Shown here in pieces: positions 35,441 through 45,119 of a stretch of DNA of 64,000 nt. Each line of letters begins with the position of its first letter. The stretch's first letter is position 1. The DNA comes from GCA-2731375 sp964344935 (GTDB taxonomy: Bacteria; Pseudomonadota; Alphaproteobacteria; GCA-2731375): NCBI GenBank assembly GCA_964344935.1, contig CAYFPL010000002.1, positions 558,001 through 622,000 of the forward strand. Reading direction: 5' to 3'. Both the position numbers and the translations under genes were made by a program. Under the pieces are notes generated by a model. It was not told the origin of the DNA and made no database searches. It was given only the letters and a program-made list of their open reading frames with translations.

Positions 35441-37027
35441 ATGAACAACATCGCCGCCCAGGTCGCGCGACGCCGCACCTTCGCTATCATCGCCCATCCG
35501 GACGCGGGCAAGACCACGCTGACGGAAAAGCTACTGCTGTTCGGCGGTGCCATCCAGCTTGCCGGCGCGGTCAAGGCCAAGGGCGATGCCCGGCGGGCCC
35601 ATTCCGACTGGATGAAGGTGGAGCGGGAGCGGGGCATATCCGTCGCCACCTCGGTTATGACCTTCGACTTTGCAGACTGCACATTCAATCTGCTGGACAC
35701 GCCGGGCCATCAGGATTTTTCCGAAGATACCTACCGCACCCTCACCGCCGTCGACAGCGCGGTGATGGTGCTGGATGCCGCCCGGGGCATTCAGGAACAG
35801 ACCCGCAAATTGTTCGAGGTCTGCCGCCTGCGGGACGTTCCCATCGTCACTTTCATCAACAAGATGGACCGGGAAGGCCGGGACCCCTTCGACCTGCTTG
35901 ACGAGATCGAGCAGGGCCTGGCTCTGGACGTCGCGCCGGCAAGCTGGCCCATCGGCATGGGTCGGCGTTTCAAGGGCTGCTACGATCTGTTCGCCGACAG
36001 GCTTGTACTTATGGACAAGGCTGACAAGAACGTGGTCAGCGAGGGCGAGGTTTGTTCCGGCCTGGACGATGCCAAGCTGGACGAGATGTTGGGCGAAAGC
36101 GCCGGCACCTTGCGGGAAGAGGTGGAGATGGCCCAGGGCCTGTGCCCTGAATTCGACCCCCAAGCCTACCGCGAAGGACATATGACGCCGGTCTATTTCG
36201 GCTCCGCCATCAACAATTTCGGGGTCCGGGAACTCCTCGCCGGCCTGGCCCGGCTAGCGCCGCCCCCCGGTCCTCGGCCCAGCGCGTCCAGGGCGGTGGA
36301 GCCTGAGGAGAGCAAGGTCAGCGGTTTCGTCTTCAAGATCCAGGCTAATATGGATCCCAAGCACCGCGACCGCATGGCCTTTCTGCGGGTCTGCTCCGGC
36401 CATTTCCGCAAGGGCATGAAGCTGAAGCACATCCGCAGCGGTAAACAGATCAATATGCACAATCCCGTCCTGTTTCTGGCACAAGACCGGGGCTCGGCCG
36501 AGGATGCCTATGCCGGCGACATCATCGGCCTGCCGAACCATGGCAATCTGCATATCGGGGATGCCTTGAGCGAAGGCGAGGAATTGACCTTTACCGGCAT
36601 CCCCTCGTTCGCGCCCGAGCTGTTGCAGCGTGTTGCACCGGACGATCCCATGAAAGCCAAGCATCTGGGCCGAGCCCTGCAGCAACTGGCGGAGGAAGGC
36701 GCCGCCAGCGTGTTCAAGCCTCGGCTCGGGGCGAATTGGTATGTGGGCGTCGTCGGCGCCTTGCAGTTCGATGTTCTGGCCGACCGTATCGCTGCCGAAT
36801 ACGATTTGCCCGTGCATTTTGAGGCCACCAGCCTATTTACTGCCCGCTGGGTACAGGCCGAAGATGACGCTCTTATAAAGCGCTTCGCCGACAAGGAACG
36901 AGCCGTGGTGGCCGATGACCACGAGGGCGACCTCGTACTCCTAGCCCGCAACGCATGGCACCTGGACGATCTCACTCGCGACTGGCCGGACCTGACATTC
37001 GCGGCCACCAAGGAGCAATCCGCCTAG
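35441..37027 (+). CDS. prfC: Peptide chain release factor 3
   Basis: 528 residues, the normal RF3 length. The GTPase domain has the P-loop AHPDAGKTT (about residues 18-26), ERERGISVATSVMTF (switch region), DTPGHQDFSEDT and NKMDREGRDP. The EF-Tu-like domain 2 and the RF3 C-terminal domain (LQFDVLADRIAAEYDLPV, then FEATSLFTARWV) follow. RF3 uses GTP to eject RF1/RF2 from the ribosome after peptide release. The ATG at 35441 begins the conserved N-terminus; an earlier in-frame start lacks homology. Confidence 0.97.
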   Translation: MNNIAAQVARRRTFAIIAHPDAGKTTLTEKLLLFGGAIQLAGAVKAKGDARRAHSDWMKVERERGISVATSVMTFDFADCTFNLLDTPGHQDFSEDTYRTLTAVDSAVMVLDAARGIQEQTRKLFEVCRLRDVPIVTFINKMDREGRDPFDLLDEIEQGLALDVAPASWPIGMGRRFKGCYDLFADRLVLMDKADKNVVSEGEVCSGLDDAKLDEMLGESAGTLREEVEMAQGLCPEFDPQAYREGHMTPVYFGSAINNFGVRELLAGLARLAPPPGPRPSASRAVEPEESKVSGFVFKIQANMDPKHRDRMAFLRVCSGHFRKGMKLKHIRSGKQINMHNPVLFLAQDRGSAEDAYAGDIIGLPNHGNLHIGDALSEGEELTFTGIPSFAPELLQRVAPDDPMKAKHLGRALQQLAEEGAASVFKPRLGANWYVGVVGALQFDVLADRIAAEYDLPVHFEATSLFTARWVQAEDDALIKRFADKERAVVADDHEGDLVLLARNAWHLDDLTRDWPDLTFAATKEQSA

Positions 37028-37299
37028 GTGCAGGCGCCGAAATGACCGTCGGGGGCGGTCGTTGCGGCACTGAATACGTGCATATCGACGAAATTGCCGG
37101 TACCGTCGTACCTATGCGCGCGGCGGCTGCTGTATCGGCATCGGCAGCTTGAGGACAGTCAGCGCGCTAGGGAGGTTCGGTGGCAATGGGTTTCCAGCAC
37201 ACAAATGCCAGGAACCTGTTACGCCGGGCCTCTCGATTTCATGACAAAGGGAAGCACAAGGCCGGTCCCCTCTTCGCAGGCGCAGCTACTTTGTAGCCA

Positions 37300-38571
37300 T
37301 TAGCTGGGCATGACCCATTTCGTGCTCACCCCGGTGATCGCGGCTGACAGCTTTTCGCTGGCCCGGCGCCCGTCGCCGTCAATCGAGAATTCCGGCTTCA
37401 GTCCATTCAGGAAATACATTGCCATCGCACCCTTATTCTTGGCTTCCATGGATCCACGCGGTTCGAAGTCGAAGTACTTCCTGACCGTCTGATAGGTGCT
37501 TTCTGAAACGTTGATGCGGCCAGGATCGCTTCCGGTCTGTAGTCGGGCGGCAATATTCACCGTATCGCCCCAGATGTCGTAAGTGAACTTGTCCTTTCCG
37601 ACAACGCCGGACATTACACTGCCCGTGTGGATACCCGTCCGCAATTGCCATGGTGCCTGGCTTCGACGGGCCCGCTCTTCATTTGCTTGGACCATAAAAT
37701 GCTGCATATCCAAAGCAGCCAAACAAGATTCTGCGACGTGACCGGCCCCGCTATCACCCAACAACCCGCCCGCGCACAGGTAGGCATCACCGACAGTCTT
37801 GAGTTTCTCCAATCCGTGGCTACGAACGATGTCGTCGAATGCGGAAAAATAGCGATGCAAATCATCAACCAATGCCCGTGGCGCTGATTGTTCGGCAAGC
37901 GAGGTAAAACCTACGAAATCGGCAAACATGATCGTGACGGCGGTGTGGTGCCGTGGCTCCACATGCCCACTGGCGGCGAGTTCCTTAGCGATATCGGCGG
38001 GGAGAATATTCAGGATCAGGTCCTCTGCGCGCCGTTTTTCGTTGGCAATTTCCTCCTGTGCCAATTGCACTTCGGCCAGTTTGATCCGCAGCTCAAGCTG
38101 AGCAACCGCTTGACGCGCCAGGCGCCGCAGGGCCTCGGTCACCTCGAAAGACAACTCTCGCGGTTCGAGGTCCATGACGCACAAGGTGCCCAATGCGTAC
38201 CCGCCGGAATCAATCAGCGGCATCCCCGCATAGAAACGAACAAAGGGTTCGGTGGCGATGAATGGCAACTCCTTTAAGCGATCGTCAGCGAGCGTGTCGG
38301 GAATGATGAGCAAATCGCTTTGACAAACGGCATGGGCACAACACACCGCGCCCCGCGGTATATCATTCAGTTCGGCGGGGACTCCCAATCGGGCCTTAAT
38401 CCAAATGTTCGTATCGCCAACGATATTCACGAGTGCGATTTCGGTTTCGGCGATTTGCGCAGCCAATTCGGCCAAATCGTCAAAACCTGATTCGGCTTCG
38501 GTGCCAAACACATCATAAGCTTCAACGGCCCTAAGCCGCTCAGTCTCGTTGCTGGGAACCGGGTACTCCAT
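37300..38571 (-). CDS. GAF-domain class III adenylate cyclase
   Basis: 423 residues, soluble. A GAF domain (about 15-165) with the pattern ELAAQIAETEIALVNIV, CCAHAVCQSDLLIIPD and YALGTLCVMD leads through a signalling helix (ANEKRRAEDLILNILP) to a cyclase domain (about 205-385). Metal Asp residues are in MFADFVGFTS and VGDAYLCAGG; the adenine-selecting Lys (EKLKTVGD) and Asp (TYDIWGDTVNIAAR) are present, so cAMP is the likely product. It is the second of three cyclase genes in the window and is monocistronic; no signal for the GAF domain can be inferred. Confidence 0.93.
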   Translation of the reverse strand: MEYPVPSNETERLRAVEAYDVFGTEAESGFDDLAELAAQIAETEIALVNIVGDTNIWIKARLGVPAELNDIPRGAVCCAHAVCQSDLLIIPDTLADDRLKELPFIATEPFVRFYAGMPLIDSGGYALGTLCVMDLEPRELSFEVTEALRRLARQAVAQLELRIKLAEVQLAQEEIANEKRRAEDLILNILPADIAKELAASGHVEPRHHTAVTIMFADFVGFTSLAEQSAPRALVDDLHRYFSAFDDIVRSHGLEKLKTVGDAYLCAGGLLGDSGAGHVAESCLAALDMQHFMVQANEERARRSQAPWQLRTGIHTGSVMSGVVGKDKFTYDIWGDTVNIAARLQTGSDPGRINVSESTYQTVRKYFDFEPRGSMEAKNKGAMAMYFLNGLKPEFSIDGDGRRASEKLSAAITGVSTKWVMPS

Positions 38572-38655
38572 TTAGACCGCCCTCCCCATTAGGCGATCAT
38601 TCTAACAGGTCACGCAAAAGGACTGTCAAGCTGAGGGAAACTGCGGTTTTTTCCC

Positions 38656-39318
38656 CTAATAATTGCTTGGGAACATGTTGCGCCGGGCCTCTTCGTCCAT
38701 TTCCGTCCGAAAGGCATGGCGGTCCTTGATGGCGATGGCTCGTTCGGCGGCGGGACGGGCGGTGATTTCGTCCACCAGGCGCTTCAGGTTCACCATCGCG
38801 TTCGCCTCTTCCTCACCCAGAACAAGGGGCACCATGCGGGCCCAGCCCCAGGCGGCCATGTCAACGATGGTGTAGTCATCGCCCAGGAGATATTTCCGCT
38901 GGGACAGACGGTCATCGAGGATCCCGTAATGTCGTTGCGCCTCGAAGCGGTAGCGGCGAACGGCATAGGGCAATTGCTCTGGCGCATGGTGTTGAAAATG
39001 CACTGCCTGGCCCGAATACGGCCCGATGCCTGTGGCCACGAACATCAACCAGGACAACATTTCCGCCCGGTTGGGTCCCAGAAACTTGCCGGTCTTTTCG
39101 CCGAGATAGAGCAGGATGCCGTTACTGTCGAATATGGTGTTGTCGCCATCCACAATGACCGGCACCTTGGCATTGGGATTGATCGCCTTGAAAGCTGCCT
39201 GATGTTGATCGCCGGCGCGGGTGTCGATGGGTATAGCCTCGTATTCAAGGCCTGCCTCCTCCAAAAACAATGCCACCTTCATCGGGTTCGGTGCGGTAGA
39301 GTAATAGAACTTCAACAT
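38656..39318 (-). CDS. Glutathione S-transferase
   Basis: 220 residues from ATG 39318 (MLKFYYSTAPNPMKVALFLEE). The thioredoxin-like N-domain has the cis-Pro loop NAKVPVIVDGD and the SNGILLYLGEKTG glutathione-binding element; the helical C-domain follows. The active-site residue near position 9 is Ser/Thr-like (STAPNP), as in beta/nu-type bacterial GSTs. It conjugates glutathione or acts as a disulfide reductase; no substrate is evident. It is divergent from the PhyH gene, with overlapping promoters. Confidence 0.93.
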   Translation of the reverse strand: MLKFYYSTAPNPMKVALFLEEAGLEYEAIPIDTRAGDQHQAAFKAINPNAKVPVIVDGDNTIFDSNGILLYLGEKTGKFLGPNRAEMLSWLMFVATGIGPYSGQAVHFQHHAPEQLPYAVRRYRFEAQRHYGILDDRLSQRKYLLGDDYTIVDMAAWGWARMVPLVLGEEEANAMVNLKRLVDEITARPAAERAIAIKDRHAFRTEMDEEARRNMFPSNY

Positions 39319-39342
39319 CTTGGTTTGCCCCCATTTTGAGCC

Positions 39343-40200
39343 ATGATCGATCACTATTTCGACGCCGACGACATTAGCGGCATTCTAGGCAACATTTCCA
39401 CTTACGGCTTTGCCATCGTGCTGGAACTCCTGGATGCAGACGGCCGTCAGGCGGTACGCGACGCCCTGGACCAACACAAACAGGGCCTGCGCGGACGCAA
39501 CGATTTCGAAGGCTATCAGACCGAACGGATATATAGCCTGCTGGCACGGGGCCAGATCTTCGCGGATATGACCGAGAACCCAACGATCCTGGCCGTTCTC
39601 GACCGGATGCTGGAGCCGAATTATCTGCTCTCGGCCGGGCTGTCCATCGACCTGCATCCGGGCGAGACACCGCAGGCAATGCATTACGACGATTCATTCT
39701 ATGCCGTGCCTCGGCCGCGGCCGCCAATCGGGATGAGCGTGATTTGGGCCATCGATGCCTTTACCGACCAAAACGGCGCCACGCAATTGATCCCCGGCAG
39801 CCATGTTTGGGGCGATGAAACCCCCGACGGCTTGCCCGACGATCGCGAAATCGCCCTGCCCCGCAACGGGCCGGCATATCAGGCACCTGTAATCGAAAAC
39901 CTTGAAGACTGCCTGATAGATGCTGTTATGCCTGCGGGATCGGCATTAATCTTCAGTGGCACGTTGTGGCACCGCGGCGGCGGCAATCGGTCGAAAGACA
40001 AACGCCTGGCGGTGACCCTGCAATACTGCGCGCCATGGGCCCGGCAGCAGGAGAACATGTTCCTGGCTGTACCGAAAGAGATCACTGAAAATTTATCACC
40101 TCGTGTGCGTGCATTGATGGGTTACTCCATTCACCCGCCCTTTATGGGCCATGTTGACAGCATGCATCCCGAGCGCCGCCTGCGCAGCCGCAATCAATAG
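39343..40200 (+). CDS. Phytanoyl-CoA dioxygenase (PhyH) family protein
   Basis: 285 residues. Iron ligands are His and Asp in MHYDDSFYAV (about residues 107-110) and His in LWHRGGGN; the 2-oxoglutarate Arg follows in SKDKRLAVTLQ. PhyH enzymes hydroxylate acyl-CoAs, alkaloids, ectoine or other small molecules. Because a TRAP receptor gene starts 157 bases downstream on the same strand and ends in an amidase gene, the group may take up and degrade an amide-containing compound (inference). Confidence 0.92.
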   Translation: MIDHYFDADDISGILGNISTYGFAIVLELLDADGRQAVRDALDQHKQGLRGRNDFEGYQTERIYSLLARGQIFADMTENPTILAVLDRMLEPNYLLSAGLSIDLHPGETPQAMHYDDSFYAVPRPRPPIGMSVIWAIDAFTDQNGATQLIPGSHVWGDETPDGLPDDREIALPRNGPAYQAPVIENLEDCLIDAVMPAGSALIFSGTLWHRGGGNRSKDKRLAVTLQYCAPWARQQENMFLAVPKEITENLSPRVRALMGYSIHPPFMGHVDSMHPERRLRSRNQ

Positions 40201-40356
40201 CAGCCTGACCCATCTACCGCTTTGAAATGCAGGGAAGTTGTTCTAGTCTTTCGTCCGAAAAATCGGCGTGCCGCCATGGGCGGACGCACCAGTATGCTGC
40301 GTAAACGGCCAGTACCAATTCCCACAAGAATCAAAAACGACAGACAGGAGAAGGTT

Positions 40357-41466
40357 ATGACGAAATCAACATCCTCGCGCCGGAAATTCCTCAAAGGCGC
40401 AGGTGTCGCTGGTGCAGCCGCCGTGGCTGGCACTGTTGCGATGCCCCACGTCGCCCGCGCCAAACCCACGGTCCTGAAGGTACAGGCAGCCTGGGGCGGC
40501 GGCATCTTCCTCGAAAACGCCAAGAGCTATGTGGACCGGGTCCATGCCATGGCCGGCAAGGACCTCCGCATCGACCTGCTATCCGTAAACTCGGTGGTGA
40601 AGACCTCGCAGATGCAGGACGCCGTGCACCGCGGCGTGCTGGACGGCGCCCATTACGTACCGGCCTATTGGTATTCAAAATCCAAGGCCGCCTCGCTGTT
40701 CGGCACCGGCCCCTGCTTTGGCTGGTCGGCCCAGGAACTTCTCGGCTGGATCCACTATGGCGGCGGCATGGAGCTTTTCAACGAACTCATGGGCAGCCTG
40801 GGCCTCAATCTGGTCAGTTTCTTCAACAGCCCAATGCCGGCGCAGCCCCTTGGCTGGTTCAAGGAACAGATCAAGGATTCCTCGCAGATGAAGGGCCTGA
40901 AATACCGTACAGTCGGGTTGGCCGCCAATGTTCTGCAGGAAATGGGCATGTCAGTAGTGCAGCTTCCGGGCGGCGAAATTCAGCCTGCCATGAAGTCCGG
41001 CCTGATCGACGCAGCCGAGTTCAACAATCCGACTTCGGACCGTGACTTCGGCATGCAAGACGTCTCGAAGCATTATCATCTGGCTTCTTTCCATCAATCA
41101 CAGGAAGCCTTCGAGATCACCTTCAACAAGAAGACATTCGATCGTCTGTCCAAGGAACAGCAGGCGATTTTGGAATACGCCTCCGAGGCGGAGAATTCCA
41201 ACTTCTATTGGCATAACACGCTGCGTTACGCCGATGATCTGGTGAATCTGAAGGAAAAGAGCGGCGTCAACGTCTACCGCACGCCGGATTCCGTCATGAC
41301 CGATCAGTTGAAGGCCTGGGATGTCGTTGTCGATCAAATCTCGGCTGAAGATCCCTTCTTCGCCAAGGTTGTCGCCTCGCAAAAGGCCTATGCAAAGAAA
41401 GTCATGAACTATCTGTTGTTGAACCAGCCCGATTACGGCTTGGCCTACAAGCATCACTTCGGATAG
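40357..41466 (+). CDS. TRAP transporter substrate-binding protein (DctP family), Tat-exported
   Basis: 369 residues from ATG 40357 behind aggagaagg. The N-terminus is a twin-arginine signal (SSRRKFLKGAG, then a hydrophobic stretch to VARA). The DctP fold is shown by QMQDAVHRGVLDGAHYVPAYW, LKYRTVGLAANVLQEMGMSVV and GEIQPAMKSGLIDAAEFNNP; the Arg in LKYRTVG would bind the ligand carboxylate. It matches the receptors of 2-oxo-monocarboxylate-type TRAP systems. A strong hairpin follows, then the two membrane subunit genes. Confidence 0.95.
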   Translation: MTKSTSSRRKFLKGAGVAGAAAVAGTVAMPHVARAKPTVLKVQAAWGGGIFLENAKSYVDRVHAMAGKDLRIDLLSVNSVVKTSQMQDAVHRGVLDGAHYVPAYWYSKSKAASLFGTGPCFGWSAQELLGWIHYGGGMELFNELMGSLGLNLVSFFNSPMPAQPLGWFKEQIKDSSQMKGLKYRTVGLAANVLQEMGMSVVQLPGGEIQPAMKSGLIDAAEFNNPTSDRDFGMQDVSKHYHLASFHQSQEAFEITFNKKTFDRLSKEQQAILEYASEAENSNFYWHNTLRYADDLVNLKEKSGVNVYRTPDSVMTDQLKAWDVVVDQISAEDPFFAKVVASQKAYAKKVMNYLLLNQPDYGLAYKHHFG

Positions 41467-41513
41467 ACAAGGCGGCCTGTAAGATTTGGTCAAGGCATCT
41501 TGATCGGAATCTG

Positions 41514-41550
41514 GAACAGGGACAGCTCACCCGGCTGTCCCTGTTCTTTT
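41514..41550 (+). terminator. Stem-loop with T-run between TRAP receptor and membrane genes
   Basis: A perfect 13-bp inverted repeat (gaacagggacagc / gctgtccctgttc) with a 7-base loop, followed by TTTT. It has the form of an intrinsic terminator but lies inside the operon, so partial read-through would give more receptor than permease mRNA. Confidence 0.85.
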
Positions 41551-41578
41551 CCAGCCGACTGTTGATGGGAGGGGGCGG

Positions 41579-42166
41579 ATGCTAGCCACCATTCATGCCA
41601 TAGAGAGTTTCAACACATGGGTGGGTCGCGCCTTCGCCTGGTGCATCGTCATCCTGACCCTGTCGGTTTCGTACGAAGTATTCGTACGATACGCGCTGAA
41701 TGCTCCCACCGTCTGGGTGTTCGACATGATGGTACAGATGTATGGCGCCCTGTTCCTCATGGCCGGTCCCTATGCCCTAGCTCAGGACGGCCATGTTCGG
41801 GCCGACGTGGTTTATCGCCTGATCCCGGTGCGCTGGCAGGCCCGCATCGACTTTGTCCTCTACATATTCTTTTTCTTTCCCGGGATGCTGGCCCTGTTCT
41901 GGTACGGCGCCGAGATTGCCTCGGACTCCTGGCGCTTCAAGGAAGTCAGCTGGAACAGCCCGGCCCGCATCCAGATCTATTTCTTCAAGACCCTGATCCC
42001 CGTTGCCGGTGCCCTGTTGATTATCCAGGGTCTTTCAGAATGCCTACGCTGCATTCTCGCCATGCGGACCGGGCAATGGGCCGAACGCCATGAAGACGTG
42101 CGCGAGACCGAAAATCTTCTAATCGATGAGGCGATGCCCGGCCGGACCAAGGGGAGCCAGCAGTAG
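41579..42166 (+). CDS. TRAP transporter small permease (DctQ)
   Basis: 195 residues with four membrane helices, the DctQ layout: first helix with FAWCIVILTLSVSYEVFVRYALN, conserved PTVWVFD, ALAQDGHVRADVVYRLI before helix three, and a long acidic C-tail. It bridges receptor and large subunit in a Na+-driven importer. The RBS is gggaggggg. The DctM gene starts 2 bases after its stop. Confidence 0.95.
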   Translation: MLATIHAIESFNTWVGRAFAWCIVILTLSVSYEVFVRYALNAPTVWVFDMMVQMYGALFLMAGPYALAQDGHVRADVVYRLIPVRWQARIDFVLYIFFFFPGMLALFWYGAEIASDSWRFKEVSWNSPARIQIYFFKTLIPVAGALLIIQGLSECLRCILAMRTGQWAERHEDVRETENLLIDEAMPGRTKGSQQ

Positions 42167-42167
42167 G

Positions 42168-43535
42168 ATGAGTAATCCCGAAGTCGCCATTTTCATGCTC
42201 AGCATGTTCATCGTGCTGGTGCTGTTCGGCTTTCCCATCGCCTTCACCCTGCTCGCCATGGGCGTGGGTTTCGGCTACTACGCCTATTATGACTCGGACC
42301 GGATCGAATTCTTTTCCGATCTGTTGGACAACCAGATCTTTTATCTGTTGAACCAGAACACTTACTCGGTGATGGAGAACGATACCCTGGTTGCCGTGCC
42401 CCTGTTCCTGTTTATGGGATATGTGGTGGAACGGGCGGATATCGTCGCCCGCCTGTTTACGTCCCTGCGGCTAGCGGCGCGCAATCTGCCTGGATCAATG
42501 GCCATCGCGGCTTTGATCACCTGCGCCGTGTTTTCCACTGCCTCCGGCATCGTCGGCGCCGTGGTGACATTGATGGGTTTGCTGGCGTTTCCGGCCATGG
42601 CGGCGGCCCGCTATGACAAGGAATTCGCCTCGGGTGTGATCTGCGCCGGCGGCACCTTGGGCATTCTAATCCCGCCGTCAATCATGTTGATCGTTTATGC
42701 CGCCATCGCCGAACTGTCGCCGCTGCGCCTTTACGCTGCCGCGGTCTTCCCCGGTTTCCTTTTGGCCGGCATGTATATCGTCTATGTCATGATCCGTGCC
42801 AAGATCAATCCAGAGTTGGCGCCCAAGCCCCGGGACGAAGAGGTGCCGTCCCAGCGGGAAATCTATATGAGTCTGCTGACGTCGTTTGTGCCTCTGACGG
42901 TCTTGATCCTGCTGGTCTTGGGATCGATCCTCGGCGGACTCGCGACCCCGGCGGAAGCGGCGGCCATGGGTGCCCTGGGGGCCGTGGTGCTGGCCGCCCT
43001 ATACCGTTCTTTGACCTGGCAAAAACTCAAGGAATCGGTGTTTTTATGCGCCAAGGCGACGGCCATGGTGTGTTGGCTGTTTGTCGGCAGTTGGACCTTT
43101 GCCGCCGTGTTTTCCTATCTAGGCGGGCATACGGTCATCGAGCACTGGATCCTGTCTTTCAACCTGGAACCCTGGCAATTCTTGATCCTGGCTCAAGTGG
43201 TCATATTCCTGCTCGGCTGGCCTTTGGAATGGTCCGAAATCCTGATCATCTTTGTGCCGATTTTCCTGCCCATGTTGGACACCTTCGGCGTCAATCCCTA
43301 CTTCTTCGCCATGCTGGTGGCGTTGAACCTGCAGACTTCGTTCCTGACTCCGCCGATGGCCATGTCGGCCTACTATCTCAAGGGCGTATTGCAAGCACAG
43401 ATCGAACTGGTGCAGATCTTCAAGGGCATCATGCCCTATCTGGCCATCGTGATCCTGTGCATGGTTCTGATGTATCAGTTCCAAGGTCTGGCTCTTTGGC
43501 TGCCTGACGCCCTGTTCGGCCCCTATGTGCCCTAG
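42168..43535 (+). CDS. TRAP transporter large permease (DctM)
   Basis: 455 residues, about 11-12 hydrophobic segments. DctM motifs: PLFLFMGYVVERADI, FSTASGIVGAVVTLMG, GVICAGGTLGILIPPSIMLI and ATPAEAAAMGALGAVV. This is the Na+-coupled transport subunit of the DedA-like IT superfamily. The ATG at 42168 has ggggag upstream. It is followed by an amidase gene with a 3-base gap, so uptake and hydrolysis are probably linked. Confidence 0.95.
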   Translation: MSNPEVAIFMLSMFIVLVLFGFPIAFTLLAMGVGFGYYAYYDSDRIEFFSDLLDNQIFYLLNQNTYSVMENDTLVAVPLFLFMGYVVERADIVARLFTSLRLAARNLPGSMAIAALITCAVFSTASGIVGAVVTLMGLLAFPAMAAARYDKEFASGVICAGGTLGILIPPSIMLIVYAAIAELSPLRLYAAAVFPGFLLAGMYIVYVMIRAKINPELAPKPRDEEVPSQREIYMSLLTSFVPLTVLILLVLGSILGGLATPAEAAAMGALGAVVLAALYRSLTWQKLKESVFLCAKATAMVCWLFVGSWTFAAVFSYLGGHTVIEHWILSFNLEPWQFLILAQVVIFLLGWPLEWSEILIIFVPIFLPMLDTFGVNPYFFAMLVALNLQTSFLTPPMAMSAYYLKGVLQAQIELVQIFKGIMPYLAIVILCMVLMYQFQGLALWLPDALFGPYVP

Positions 43536-43538
43536 GAC

Positions 43539-44873
43539 ATGGCTCTCCATCTGGATACGGCCAGCGAACTGGCGGAGCGAGTCAAAGCGGGGGAGGTCAC
43601 TGCCGAAGCATTGGTGCAGAATTGTCTCGACCGCATCGAGGAGACGGACGGAACAATTCAGGCCTGGGCCTTTCTGGATCATGACCTTGCCCTGGAACAG
43701 GCCCGCGCCCTCGATATCATTCGTACCAACGGCAAGCCCATGGGACCCCTTCACGGCATTCCCGTAGGGGTTAAGGACATCATCGACACCGCTGACATGC
43801 CCACGGCCTATGGCTCGCCGATCCATGCCGGCCACCGGCCGAGCGCCGATGCTACCCTGGTCGCAAAACTGCGGGAAGCCGGGGCCGTGATCATGGGCAA
43901 GACCGTGAGCACGGAATTTGCCTTCATGTATCCAGGCAAGACCACCAACCCCCACAATCCGGCCCATACGCCCGGGGGATCGTCCTCGGGCTCGGCGGCG
44001 GCGGTAGCTGCCGGGCATGTGCCGCTTGCCATAGGGTCGCAGACAGCCGGTTCGGTCATTCGTCCGGCATCGTTCTGCGGCGTCTTCGGATTGAAACCCA
44101 GCCAAGGTATGATCTCGCGCACCGGGGTGAAGCGAAACGCCGACAGCCTGGACCAAATGGGCGTGTTCGGCCGCTCCCTGGAGGATGTCGCGCTGCTGGC
44201 GGATGCCTTGATCGGCTACGATGCCGCAGATCATGCCTGCTATGCCCGTGCCAAACCCAACCTTAACGCCGGTGCGCAAGCGGACGCACCTATGGAGCCT
44301 GATTTCCTGTGGCTCGATCTGCCCTTCGATGACCGCCTTGATGACGACGCCCGGGCTGGCTTCGGCGAATTGCGGGAGGTCCTGGGTGATCGGGTGGAAG
44401 AAATGCAGCCGCCAGAATCGTTGACCCACGTCATCGACCATCACCGTATTATCAACCACTACGAACTACGCCGGCATCTGGATTGGGAATTCACGGAACA
44501 CGCCGATCAGCTAAGTCCATTCATTCGCGAGGTCTTGCAGTCCGCAGAGGACATCACCGACGAGGATTACGCCCACTCCCTGGACGCCATGGCAGCTGCG
44601 AAAAGCTTTTTCGGCGACCTGTTCCACGACTTTGACGCCATTTTGACGCCGGCGTCGACGGGTCAGGCGCCAAACGGCCTGGAACGTACGGGCGATCCTA
44701 TATTCTGCACGATCTGGACATTTTGCGGCCTGCCCAGCCTGACCCTGCCGTTATTGGAAGGTGATCTTGGCCTGCCCATTGGTGTACAGTTGGTCGCGGG
44801 CCGGGAAGAGGATGACCGGCTGTGCCGGACAGCGCGTTGGCTGCTGGCACATCTGGATCAATTGGAAGACTGA
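43539..44873 (+). CDS. Amidase (amidase signature family)
   Basis: 444 residues. The Ser-cisSer-Lys triad is visible as K79 in GVKDIID, Ser148 in PGGSSSGSAAAVAAG and S172 in QTAGSVIRPA. The amidase signature region and the C-terminal substrate-binding part (FCTIWTFCGLPSLTLPL) are intact. It hydrolyses a carboxamide to acid and ammonia. In operon with the TRAP importer, which points to an imported amide, or to a carbamoyl compound of the allophanate type (inference). Confidence 0.95.
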   Translation: MALHLDTASELAERVKAGEVTAEALVQNCLDRIEETDGTIQAWAFLDHDLALEQARALDIIRTNGKPMGPLHGIPVGVKDIIDTADMPTAYGSPIHAGHRPSADATLVAKLREAGAVIMGKTVSTEFAFMYPGKTTNPHNPAHTPGGSSSGSAAAVAAGHVPLAIGSQTAGSVIRPASFCGVFGLKPSQGMISRTGVKRNADSLDQMGVFGRSLEDVALLADALIGYDAADHACYARAKPNLNAGAQADAPMEPDFLWLDLPFDDRLDDDARAGFGELREVLGDRVEEMQPPESLTHVIDHHRIINHYELRRHLDWEFTEHADQLSPFIREVLQSAEDITDEDYAHSLDAMAAAKSFFGDLFHDFDAILTPASTGQAPNGLERTGDPIFCTIWTFCGLPSLTLPLLEGDLGLPIGVQLVAGREEDDRLCRTARWLLAHLDQLED

Positions 44874-44901
44874 TCCCATTTGAAGTGAAGAGACCATTGC
44901 C

Positions 44902-45111
44902 ATGTCGAGACAACGGATAGATCAAATTTCAGGCGTCATCGGTTCCTTGTTGCTGATGGTCTTCGTCGTCGGCCTGGCGGAGAGCATCTCCTCCGGCGCT
45001 GCCGGTTTCTGGGGCGGCTTGCCGTTTTGGGTTATTGTTATCTTCTGTCTCGGCCTGGTCTGGTACGACTTCTGGGACACCTGCATCCGCAAGAAGCACC
45101 AGAAGCAATAG
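44902..45111 (+). CDS. Small two-helix membrane protein
   Basis: 69 residues with hydrophobic segments at about 12-27 (VIGSLLLMVFVVGLAE) and 38-55 (GLPFWVIVIFCLGLVWY), and a Lys-rich cytoplasmic tail. ATG is preceded by gaagtgaagag. Only 28 bases after the amidase gene and on the same strand, so probably the last gene of the TRAP operon. The family is unknown to me; a link to the transporter is a guess from position alone. Confidence 0.7.
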   Translation: MSRQRIDQISGVIGSLLLMVFVVGLAESISSGAAGFWGGLPFWVIVIFCLGLVWYDFWDTCIRKKHQKQ

Positions 45112-45119
45112 CCGGCCGA